DNA of 64,000 nt from Streptomyces avicenniae (GTDB lineage: Bacteria; Actinomycetota; Actinomycetes; Streptomycetales; Streptomycetaceae). The stretch covers positions 1 to 64,000 of the forward strand of contig NZ_JOEK01000006.1 of assembly GCF_000719135.1 (NCBI RefSeq), in the 5' to 3' direction. Position 1 is the first letter of the stretch. Each line of letters starts with the position of its first letter. Position numbers and translations under genes: made by a program. The notes under the pieces were generated by a model that saw nothing but the letters and a program-made list of their open reading frames with translations, made no database searches and was not told where the DNA came from. Of the stretch, positions 1 through 8,033 are shown in pieces.

Positions 1-62
1 TAGAACACCTGGTCCGTCGAGCCGACCTCGACCGGCTTGCCCGCGTACATGACCAGCGTGCG
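1..62 (-). pseudogene. Fragment of oligopeptide-type ABC transporter ATPase
   Basis: Read on the minus strand from position 59 to 3, the sequence encodes TLVMYAGKPVEVGSTDQVF. This is the segment that follows the H-loop region in OppD/DppD-type ATPases and leads to their C-terminal domain. Such proteins carry about 200 residues before it (Walker A, signature, Walker B). Those should lie to the right on this strand, but the frame there reads only a low-complexity Pro/His-rich string (HLPAHPYQGPTHR), and no other frame restores the family. So either the gene is truncated here or the left edge crosses a rearrangement or assembly join. The rest of the gene lies outside the window. Confidence 0.55.
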
Positions 63-150
63 GTGGGTGGGGCCTTGGTAGGGGTGGGCTGGGAGGTGAG
101 GGAGGTGTGGGGGTGGGGCCGTGGGGGTCCCGTGGGGGGTGGCTCGGGGG
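61..150 (+). repeat. G-rich low-complexity tract
   Basis: This 90-base stretch on the plus strand is nearly all G and T, with many runs of three to seven G separated by one to four bases. It could form G-quadruplexes. It separates the ABC-ATPase fragment from the stop of the DUF305-like gene. I see no gene in it. Confidence 0.6.
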
Positions 151-153
151 GCG

Positions 154-792
154 TCAGCCGCCGAGGGCGGTCAGCGTGTCGAGCTGCTCGGTGGCGGCGG
201 TGTCGAGGTCGGCGGCCAGCGCGACGGCCTCGGGCGCCTGCCCGGCGTCCTGCTCGCCGGTCGAGACGGTGACGGTGTGTTCGAGGAATTCGCGGATGTG
301 GGCGCGGGCCTGTTCCTCGAAGGCGTCGCCCTCCGCGGCCGTGACGGCGGCGAGTTCCTCCTCCGTCACCATGCCCGGCATGTTGTGCCCGGCGTGGACG
401 TTCTCGTAGGGGACGCCGTCCGCCTCAAGCAGCGCGTGCAGGGCGGCCAGGTCCTCCTCGCCCGCCGCGGCGAGGTCGGTCGCGAAGGTGCCGAACGCGG
501 GGTCGGCGGCCCGTTCCTCGACCAGGTCGAGCAGCGGGCGTACCTGGTCGGTCAGCGGGATCATCAGCTGGACCCACGCCAGGTCGGTGAAGTTGAGGGC
601 GCGGTCCTCGGCGGGGACCGTCGCGGAGGGCGCGGCGGAGGGGGACGCGGCGGGAGGCTCCGTGGCCGGGTCGGTGGTGACGGGCCCTTCGGCGTCGTCA
701 CCACCGCCGTCCGAACCGCCGCCGCAGCCCGCGAGGAGCACGGCGGCCAGCAGGGTGCCGGCCAGGGCACGAGCTGTGGCGGCGGTCGTCAT
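154..792 (-). CDS. DUF305-like secreted lipoprotein
   Basis: Predicted 212-residue lipoprotein. The N-terminus has a short hydrophobic signal with lipobox LLAGC (residues about 20-24), then a Gly/Asp/Pro linker. The remainder resembles DUF305: a first helix DLAWVQLMIPLTDQV, the MPGM-type motif HNMPGMVTEEEL, and a second helix containing FEEQARAHIREFLEHT. In the canonical family both helices carry paired histidines that bind metal (MMIPHH, MIAHH). Here these are replaced by PLT and AHIREFLEH, so metal binding is uncertain. I chose the ATG at 792 because GGAGG lies 6 nt upstream and the signal peptide starts there. It follows the DUF1996 gene by 34 bases on the same strand, so they are probably one operon. 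Confidence 0.8.
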   Translation of the reverse strand: MTTAATARALAGTLLAAVLLAGCGGGSDGGGDDAEGPVTTDPATEPPAASPSAAPSATVPAEDRALNFTDLAWVQLMIPLTDQVRPLLDLVEERAADPAFGTFATDLAAAGEEDLAALHALLEADGVPYENVHAGHNMPGMVTEEELAAVTAAEGDAFEEQARAHIREFLEHTVTVSTGEQDAGQAPEAVALAADLDTAATEQLDTLTALGG

Positions 793-826
793 GAGGAGCC
801 TCCCGGTCATACGGTGGTCGGACGGG

Positions 827-1732
827 TCAGGACGGAGTGCCGTTCGCGCCGCACTTGATGATCGGGCGGATGCAGTCCCGCACGCGCCGGTCCATCTCTG
901 CGGTCGGCCAGGCGTTGAAGAAGTCTCCGTGCATCGTGTATCCGGGTCCAGAGGCCAGACGGAACCTGGACGGGTCACCGTTCACGGGGTAGCGCAGTAC
1001 CTGACGGAGCTTCGGCACGGCCACCGGGTGCGTGGAGGGGCAGGTGCCGCCCACGGGGTAGGCCATGTGGCTCTTGTGGTCCGGGGAGTCCAGGTCGCGG
1101 CCGTTCCAGCACTGCGGGAAGTCGAGGTACGACTCCAGCGCCGTGCCTGCCGGGCAGTTCACGAAGTCCTGGGACGGGTTCACGTGTCCCGCGTGCAGAC
1201 ACGACCAGCGCGCGATCGTACCGGCCGGGCTGGTGGCCGTGGCGTTGCCCGCCACGATCTTCAGGCCCTGCGGCAGCGACTGGGTACGGGCGATCGTGGC
1301 GTCGTTCACGCCTTCGCCGAGGTAGTAGAACGTGGCGCTCTGCGGCTCCACCGGCTGGTTGTTCACGAACAGCGTGGGCACCCAGTACGAGGACAGGTCG
1401 ATGGCCGGGTCACAGGTGCTGTCCGAGGCCAGGAGGTCGTCCAGGTTGGTGTACGCGTCCGTCACGGTGGCGCCGAAGAAGCTGTGCGAGTGCGACGCGC
1501 CCGGCAGGCCGGGGAAGATGATCGGGTCGTCGGGACGCCGGTGGCTGAACTCGCACTCGGCGAGGAACTCGGCCACCCGGACGACGTTGGGTCCGACGTC
1601 CGCCTGCTGCTGCTGGTTCTGGGCCGCACGGCCCGTCGATCCGGTGAACAGCTGCGAGGCGACCACGGCGGCGATGGCCAGGACGGCCAGCAGCGCCTGC
1701 CATGGCGGGCGCCGGACTTGGGTCAGGTTCAC
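827..1732 (-). CDS. Secreted DUF1996-family protein
   Basis: 301-residue exported protein. Residues 12-30 form one hydrophobic segment (signal peptide or anchor), followed by a Gln-rich linker. The body has DUF1996 landmarks: GASHSHSFFG near residue 80, CLHAGHVNP, HKSHMAYPVGGTCP and several paired Cys, suggesting a disulfide-stabilised extracellular domain. The family is known from fungi and actinobacteria, but its biochemical role is not established to my knowledge. It is the first gene of a probable two-gene operon with the DUF305-like lipoprotein. A perfect 16-bp palindrome lies 50 bp upstream of the start and could be an operator. Confidence 0.85.
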   Translation of the reverse strand: MNLTQVRRPPWQALLAVLAIAAVVASQLFTGSTGRAAQNQQQQADVGPNVVRVAEFLAECEFSHRRPDDPIIFPGLPGASHSHSFFGATVTDAYTNLDDLLASDSTCDPAIDLSSYWVPTLFVNNQPVEPQSATFYYLGEGVNDATIARTQSLPQGLKIVAGNATATSPAGTIARWSCLHAGHVNPSQDFVNCPAGTALESYLDFPQCWNGRDLDSPDHKSHMAYPVGGTCPSTHPVAVPKLRQVLRYPVNGDPSRFRLASGPGYTMHGDFFNAWPTAEMDRRVRDCIRPIIKCGANGTPS

Positions 1733-1970
1733 GGGCTCTCCTTACGGGTGGGGGGTGGCTCCGCGCAGGGTGTGCGGGTGCCAGAGAGCGCTCTCTGACG
1801 CCGGACACTAGGAGCGCCCCAGGGGGCCGTCAAGGAGTCCCGCACATTCCCGGAACTCGCCTGTCATTTCCCGGACATGGAGTTCCGGCGTCTTCCGGCC
1901 CGCCCGGCGCGCGGGGTGCGGCCCGGCGCGCGCGGTGCCCGCGTACTACGCTGGCCCGCGAGCAGCACAC
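1733..1970. other. Divergent intergenic region before thiO
   Basis: This region lies between the divergent DUF1996 gene and the thiamine riboswitch and must hold both promoters. The only clear element is the palindrome at 1782-1797. I see no further gene: the short frame from 1877 lacks coding features and runs into the riboswitch. Confidence 0.6.
1782..1797. promoter_or_regulatory. 16-bp palindrome, LacI-family-like operator
   Basis: CAGAGAGCGCTCTCTG is a perfect inverted repeat. Its GAGCGCTC core is shared with LacI-family operators in streptomycetes, such as the CebR box TGGGAGCGCTCCCA. It sits about 50 bp before the DUF1996 start, a position suited to repression of that promoter. Assignment to a LacI-family regulator is inference. 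Confidence 0.55.
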
Positions 1971-2058
1971 CCACGGGAGCCCGGCGCACCGGGCTGAGAG
2001 GGAGGCGGGCGGCCTCCGACCGTACGAACCTGATCCGGGTCATTCCGGCGAAGGGAGG
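1971..2058 (+). ncRNA. TPP (THI-box) riboswitch
   Basis: The sequence has the conserved thi-box blocks in order: GGGAGC, CTGAGAGG, a variable GC stem (GAGGCGGGCGGCCTC), then CCGACCGTACGAACCTGATC and GGGTCATTCCGGCGAAGGGAG. It ends a few bases before the thiO start, and the final GGGAGGAG overlaps the ribosome-binding site. This fits translational control in which thiamine pyrophosphate binding hides the ribosome-binding site. It should control thiO, thiS and thiG. Confidence 0.95.
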
Positions 2059-2064
2059 AGTCGC

Positions 2065-3257
2065 GTGAGCACGCGCGTGTCCACGGCGGAGGACGGGCCT
2101 GGCGGCGGGACGGCGTACGACGCCGTGGTCGTCGGCGGTGGCCTGATCGGGCTGGTGACGGCCTGGCGGGCGGCCGGACGGGGGCTGCGCACCGCCGTCG
2201 CCGATCCGCGGCCAGGCGGTGGTGCGGCGCTGGTCGCGGCCGGGATGCTGGCCGCCGTCACCGAACTGCACCACGGCGAGGAGCGGTTGCTGGAACCGGC
2301 CCTCGCCTCGGCCGCCCGCTGGCCGGACTTCGCCGCGGAACTGGCCGAGGTGACCGGCACGGACGTCGGCCACCGCTCCTGCGGCACGCTCCAGGTCGCG
2401 CTGGACGCGGACGACCGCGCGCAGCTGCGCGAGTCGCAGCTGCTCCAGGAGCGCCACGGGCTCGGCACCCGGTGGCTCACCGGCCGCGAGTGCCGCCGTC
2501 TCGAACCGATGCTCGCCCCCGGCGTACGCGGCGGGCTGCGCGTGGACGGCGACCACCAGGCCGATCCGCGGCGGCTGGTGGCGGCGCTGCTGACGGCCTG
2601 CGAGCGCGCCGGGGTGACGCTGCACCGGTCGGCCGCGGTGCGCCTCACCGTCGCGGGCGACCGCGCCACCGGCGTCGTCCTCGCCGACGGGACGCGGCTG
2701 GTGGCGGAACGCACCGTGCTGGCGGGCGGCAGCCGCAGCGGCGAACTGGCGGGCGTGCCGCCCGGGGTGGCGGTGCCGGTGCGGCCGGTGAAGGGGCAGA
2801 TCCTGCGGCTGCGGATGCCGCGGGCGCGCCCGCCGTTCCTGTCCAGGACGGTCAGGGCGGTCGTGCGCGGCGAGCAGGTGTACCTGGTGCCGCGCGTCAG
2901 CGGCGAGCTCGTGCTCGGCGCGACGGTCGAGGAGCGGGGCTGGGACACGGAGGTGACGGCGGGCGGGGTGTACGGGCTGCTGCGTGACGCGCACGAGCTG
3001 CTGCCGGGGCTGACCGAGCTGCCCCTCGTCGAGGCACGCGCCGGGCTGCGGCCCGTCAGCCCCGACAACGCGCCGCTGCTCGGCCCCACCGCGCTGCCGG
3101 GGCTGCTGCTCGCCACCGGCCACGGGCGCAACGGCGTGCTGCTCGCGCCGCTCACCGGCGACGCCCTGGCCGACACCCTGACGACCGGTGAACTGCCGGG
3201 CGAGGCGCGCCCGTTCGCCGCGCGGCGGTTCAGCCGCGACCATCGGGAGGTACCGGT

Positions 3258-3261
<4 letters not shown>
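2065..3261 (+). CDS. thiO: Glycine oxidase ThiO
   Basis: 398-residue FAD-dependent amino-acid oxidase of the DAO family. It oxidises glycine to the imine (dehydroglycine) used for the thiazole ring of thiamine. The N-terminus has the dinucleotide-binding motif VVVGGGLIGLVTAWR, and the C-terminus has the family segment LRPVSPDNAPLLGP...GLLLATGHGRNGVLLAP. I chose GTG 2065 because GGGAGGAG precedes it and the riboswitch ends just before. The reading frame is open further upstream but crosses the riboswitch. Its stop overlaps the thiS start (ATGA). Confidence 0.93.
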
Positions 3262-4320
<1,059 letters not shown>

Positions 4321-4329
4321 TATAGCATC

Positions 4330-4367
4330 CGGTGCACCTGGCCGGGGTGGACGCGCCGGGTGCACCG
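4330..4367 (+). promoter_or_regulatory. GGTGCACC inverted-repeat hairpin
   Basis: Two copies of the palindrome GGTGCACC (4331-4338 and 4359-4366) with flanking C and G form a 9-bp stem around a 20-base loop, just after the thiG stop. A TAGCAT hexamer at 4323-4328 precedes it. It may end the thi transcript, or form part of the leader or an operator of the next gene. Confidence 0.4.
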
Positions 4368-4392
4368 CGCATCGTTCCCCGGGGGGAAATCC

Positions 4393-5586
4393 GTGACGTC
4401 AGCTCCTGCTCCCGACCCCGAAAGACCCGCGGCTCCGGCGGGCGGGCCTCCCCTTCTTCCCCCTCCTCCCCTCCCTCCCGCTGCTCCTCCTCTCCCCCTG
4501 CCGCCCCACGCCCCCCATCCCGCGTACACGCCCCCGCGGCCCGCCGCCTGGGTCGCGCCGTACGGATGGCCGCGGCAGCGGCGGGGGCCCGGCACGAACA
4601 GCCTTGCGCTCGTGGCCATCTGCACGTGCCTGCTCGCGTTCCCCTTCGGGCTGATGCTCGGCGTCCTCGCGCTGCTGCGCTCCGAGCCGGGCGACACGGT
4701 GGGCCGCAGGCAGGCCGTCGCCGCGATCGCCGTCACCGGCGCGCTGGTCTGCTTCCTCGCCGTCCTCATCCCCACCTACGTGTTCCAGGACGAAGCCCAC
4801 CGGAACGACCGGCCCCTGCTGTCCGGCGGCCTGCGGGCCGACGAGGCGGCCGGGGGCGGCGGCGTGGAGACGCCGGTGCTCGGCCTCTCGGCAGGTGACT
4901 GCTTCGAGGCCCCGGCCGAGCCGGACACCTCCGCGCCGGCCGTCTTCCTGACCAGCTGCGACGCCCCGCACACCTCGGAGGCGCTGGGCGTCGCCCAGGT
5001 GCCCGCGGGCGCGGCGTACCCCGACGTCGCCGTCCTCTCCGACACCTGCCTGCCGCTGATCGAGCCGTACGTCGTGGACTTCTGGGAGCTGCCGCTCGAC
5101 GTCGGCCTCACCTACTACTACGACGACCGGGCGGGCGGGGCGGGCGGCGGCCCGTACGACGTGCTGTGCGCCCTGGAGACGTACGAGGGCGGGCCGCTGA
5201 CGGTCCCGCTGCGCGGCGACCGCGCCGACTTCGGCGACGAGCAGCTGGCCTATCTCGCGGCGACCGGCCCGCTGGAGGCCAGGCTGTGGGACCAGCCCGC
5301 CCCCGAGGAGGGGCTGGCGGCGCAGCGGGCGTGGGCCGACGAGACGGCCGACGCCGTGGCGGCGGACGCGGCGGCGCTGGCGGCGTACGACTGGTCCCCC
5401 GCGGTGGCGGCGGACGTCGAGGCGCTGGTCGCGGCGCGCGGGCCCGGCGTCGTCTCCTGGCGGGAGGCGGCAGGGGCCGAGAGCCAGGACGCCTTCGACG
5501 CGGCCGTGTCCCGGGCGTACGACGCGATGGGCATCGACCAGGAGGTCGAGGCCAGGCTGTCGCTCGGGCTGACGCTCGGCGGCTGA
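4393..5586 (+). CDS. Pro-rich membrane protein, DUF4190-like
   Basis: 397 residues. A strongly proline-rich cytoplasmic N-terminus (residues 1-70) is followed by two hydrophobic helices (about 70-95 and 110-130) with intervening LALLRSEPGDTVGRRQA, the arrangement seen in DUF4190-type proteins. A mostly acidic, presumably extracellular domain of about 260 residues follows. It has Cys pairs (AGDCFEAP, LTSCDAPH) like those in septum-formation-type Streptomyces membrane proteins. The start is GTG 4393 with a GGGGGGAAA purine tract; the upstream in-frame ATG 4360 lies inside the hairpin. Function is unknown. Downstream is the PASTA kinase, separated by its own promoter. Confidence 0.75.
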   Translation: MTSAPAPDPERPAAPAGGPPLLPPPPLPPAAPPLPLPPHAPHPAYTPPRPAAWVAPYGWPRQRRGPGTNSLALVAICTCLLAFPFGLMLGVLALLRSEPGDTVGRRQAVAAIAVTGALVCFLAVLIPTYVFQDEAHRNDRPLLSGGLRADEAAGGGGVETPVLGLSAGDCFEAPAEPDTSAPAVFLTSCDAPHTSEALGVAQVPAGAAYPDVAVLSDTCLPLIEPYVVDFWELPLDVGLTYYYDDRAGGAGGGPYDVLCALETYEGGPLTVPLRGDRADFGDEQLAYLAATGPLEARLWDQPAPEEGLAAQRAWADETADAVAADAAALAAYDWSPAVAADVEALVAARGPGVVSWREAAGAESQDAFDAAVSRAYDAMGIDQEVEARLSLGLTLGG

Positions 5587-5677
5587 ACGCCCGTACGTGT
5601 GTGCGGGCTTCGTCACCGTATCGCTCCAGAACCGCCCCCGCGTCCTGCGTCACGGACGGGGGCGCGCGGGCGGCTCG

Positions 5678-5683
5678 TAGACT
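5678..5683 (+). promoter_or_regulatory. -10 hexamer of leaderless pkaF
   Basis: TAGACT lies 8 nt before the GTG at 5692 and there is no purine-rich ribosome-binding site, so transcription probably begins at the start codon. Confidence 0.5.
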
Positions 5684-5691
5684 GGGGCGTC

Positions 5692-7599
5692 GTGGACACC
5701 ACACTTCACGACCCGCTGATCGGACAGCTCCTCGACGCCCGCTACCGGGTGGACGAGCGGATCGCGGCGGGCGGGATGGCCACCGTCTACCGGGGGTTGG
5801 ACACGCGGCTCGACCGTGTGCTCGCGCTGAAGGTGATGCATCCGTCGCTCGCGGGCGACGCGGCGTTCGTCGAGCGGTTCATCCGGGAGGCGAAGGCCGT
5901 CGCGCGGCTGGACCACCCCAATGTCGTCGGCGTCCTGGACCAGGGCAGGGACGGTCCGTACGTCTACCTGGCCATGGAGTACGTCGCCGGGTGCACGCTG
6001 CGTGACGTCCTGCGCGACCAGGGCGCGCTCCCGCCGCGCGCGGCGCTCGACATCGTGGAGCCGATGCTCGCCGGGCTCGCCGCCGCGCACGTGGCGGGGC
6101 TCGTGCACCGGGACGTGAAGCCGGAGAACGTGCTCATCGGGGACGACGGACGCGTCAAGGTGGCCGATTTCGGCCTGGTGCGGAGCGTGGACACGCACAC
6201 CTCGGCGACGACGGGCGCGCTGCTCGGCACGGCGTCCTACCTGGCGCCCGAGCAGATCGAGGGCGGCGCGGTGACCGCGCGCTCTGACGTGTACGCGTGC
6301 GGCGTGCTGCTGTACGAGGCGCTGACCGGCGCCAAGCCGCACACCGGGGACTCCCCCGCGCGCGTCCTGTACGCGCACGTCCACGAGGACGTGCCCCCGC
6401 CGTCCGAGCGGGTCCCGGGGCTGGCGGACGGGCTCGACGGGCTCGTCGCGACGTCCGCCGCGCGTGACCCGCTGGCGCGCCCGGCGGACGCGGCGGCGCT
6501 GCTCGTCCTGGTCAGGATGGCGCGGGCCTCGCTGACGGACGCCGAGCTGGACGCCGTGCCGCCCGGGCACCGCGACCCGCGGGCGTCCGGCGCCGGGCTG
6601 CCCGGCACGACGGACCCCGAGGACAGCACGCGGATCGTGCCGCGTCCGGCCGGTGCGGGCGCCGGTGACGGGACGGACCGCACCGAGCGGTTCGCCGCGC
6701 CGCCGCCCGGCGGGCCGTGGGGGCGGCTGTCGCGCCGGGGCCGGGTGTCGGTGATCGTCGCCGCCGTGCTGCTGACGCTGCTCGGCACGGGCGTGTGGTA
6801 CGTCAACTCGGGCCAGTTCCTGCGCACTCCGGGCGTGCTCGCGCAGACGCAGGAGGAGGCGGTGGAGACGCTGGAGGACGCCGGGCTGCGCGTGGACGTG
6901 GCCGAGGACTTCTCGGAGACCGTGGACGCGGGCCGCGTCATCGCCACCGATCCCGAGCCGGGCGAGCGCGTCCGGCGCAACGGGACCGTGACCGTCACCG
7001 TCTCGCAGGGGCCGCGGGTGTCCGTGGTGCCCGACCTGCGGGGCGTCCCGCTGGAGGACGCGCGGCGGCTCCTGGACGAGGCCGGGCTGGCCGTGGGCGA
7101 GGAGACGCGGGAGTTCTCCGACGAGATCGAGCGCAACGCGGTCATCTCCAGCGACCCCGGCGCCGGGCGGGAGCGGCGGCCCGACTCGGCCGTGGACCTC
7201 GTCGTCAGCCGGGGGCGCGCCGTCACCGTCCCGGCCGTGATCGGGCTGCCGGAGGACGAGGCGCGCGCGGAGCTGACGGAGGCGGGATTCGAGGTCGTGA
7301 TCGCCCCCGAGCGTGACTTCTCCGAGCACGAGGCGGGGGCGGTGGCCGGGCAGTCGCCGCCGGGGGACGGCCGGGCCTCCGAGGGCGACACCGTGACGCT
7401 CCTGCTGTCCCAGGGCCCCGAGATGGTCGAGGTGCCCGACGTGCGCGGCATGTCGGAGGACGAGGCGCGCACCACGCTGGAGGCGGCCGGGTTCGACGTG
7501 AACGTGAACCAGGTCTTCTTCACCGGGACGGTCTTCAACCAGTCGGTGTACGACGAGCCGGCGCCGCGCGGCTCGACCATCACCATCTGGGTCCGCTGA
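5692..7599 (+). CDS. pkaF: PASTA-domain Ser/Thr protein kinase
   Basis: 635-residue membrane kinase of the PknB type. The kinase domain (about 15-275) has a Gly-rich loop GRIAAGGMATVY-like segment (RIAAGGMATVY), ATP lysine K47 (ALKVMH), catalytic loop HRDVKPEN (139-146), DFG (159-161) and APEQ. A Pro/Gly linker leads to one transmembrane helix (about 351-371). Four PASTA repeats follow (about 377-442, 443-509, 510-577, 578-635), expected to sense peptidoglycan or lipid II outside the cell. The symbol follows S. coelicolor pkaF, inferred from order and architecture. GTG 5692 is chosen from the leaderless -10 box; the frame extends upstream without family homology. A strong hairpin terminates it. 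Confidence 0.93.
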   Translation: MDTTLHDPLIGQLLDARYRVDERIAAGGMATVYRGLDTRLDRVLALKVMHPSLAGDAAFVERFIREAKAVARLDHPNVVGVLDQGRDGPYVYLAMEYVAGCTLRDVLRDQGALPPRAALDIVEPMLAGLAAAHVAGLVHRDVKPENVLIGDDGRVKVADFGLVRSVDTHTSATTGALLGTASYLAPEQIEGGAVTARSDVYACGVLLYEALTGAKPHTGDSPARVLYAHVHEDVPPPSERVPGLADGLDGLVATSAARDPLARPADAAALLVLVRMARASLTDAELDAVPPGHRDPRASGAGLPGTTDPEDSTRIVPRPAGAGAGDGTDRTERFAAPPPGGPWGRLSRRGRVSVIVAAVLLTLLGTGVWYVNSGQFLRTPGVLAQTQEEAVETLEDAGLRVDVAEDFSETVDAGRVIATDPEPGERVRRNGTVTVTVSQGPRVSVVPDLRGVPLEDARRLLDEAGLAVGEETREFSDEIERNAVISSDPGAGRERRPDSAVDLVVSRGRAVTVPAVIGLPEDEARAELTEAGFEVVIAPERDFSEHEAGAVAGQSPPGDGRASEGDTVTLLLSQGPEMVEVPDVRGMSEDEARTTLEAAGFDVNVNQVFFTGTVFNQSVYDEPAPRGSTITIWVR

Positions 7600-7618
7600 G
7601 GCCCTCGCACGCCCACCG

Positions 7619-7646
7619 CCCCGGCCCGCCCTCGCGCGGGCCGGGG
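7619..7646 (+). terminator. Hairpin terminator after pkaF
   Basis: CCCCGGCCCGC and GCGGGCCGGGG form a perfect 11-bp stem with a 6-base loop, 20 bases after the pkaF stop. No U tract follows, as is usual for streptomycete terminators. Confidence 0.8.
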
Positions 7647-8033
7647 CCGACGCGTTCGCGGGCACCCCGCCCGGGCCCTGCGCCCCGCCGTTCCCGGGCC
7701 GGAGGTCCCGGGCGCGGCAGGGTCTTCCGTCCCTGGGAATCCGAGGTGGTTCCGCAGGGGTCCCGATTCGGCCCAAGCGCGCTTGTCGGCCATTCCGCGT
7801 AATTGCCGCGAAGAAACCTCCGACCCCCTGTGACGCCAATCATAGGAGGTGGATCACATACGAAAGTACTTAGTGCTCGAATGGCGGCCGGAAACCCGTT
7901 TCCCACCGGCCGGTCAGGTGATTCCACGGCGTGCCGCGCACTAAGACTTCTAGTACATAGGGTCATTGCATTTGGTTTTCAAGGGCTGTTAACAAGGTCC
8001 ATCGCCATCCACGCGAGGAACAGAGGACCCCCC
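7647..8033 (+). promoter_or_regulatory. Long AT-richer structured leader before transglycosylase gene
   Basis: These 387 bases hold no gene. From about 7800 the composition is clearly more AT-rich than its surroundings. Visible structure: a perfect 12-bp palindrome CAAGCGCGCTTG at 7774-7785, and CTTAGTGC (7868-7875) pairing exactly with GCACTAAG (7938-7945). Between those arms lies an inner hairpin whose CGGCCGG and CCGGCCG arms enclose about 14 bases. Downstream a TTGCAT...TTAACA pair with 17-base spacing could be a promoter. The nested stems suggest a folded 5' leader or riboswitch. c-di-AMP riboswitches precede many cell-wall hydrolase genes in streptomycetes, but I cannot match the consensus here. 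Confidence 0.5.

Noticed and set aside
1702-2064. Longer N-terminus for ThiO
   Set aside because: The upstream in-frame codons read through the TPP riboswitch and the intergenic region and show no protein family; GTG 2065 has a strong ribosome-binding site.
5650-7839. 729-codon minus-strand frame opposite pkaF
   Set aside because: Shadow of the kinase gene; low-complexity His/Arg/Gly product without family motifs.
7846-7858. AGGAGGTGGATCAC, similar to the 3' end of 16S rRNA
   Set aside because: Only about a dozen bases, with a mismatch to the rRNA complement and no surrounding rRNA sequence; treated as chance.
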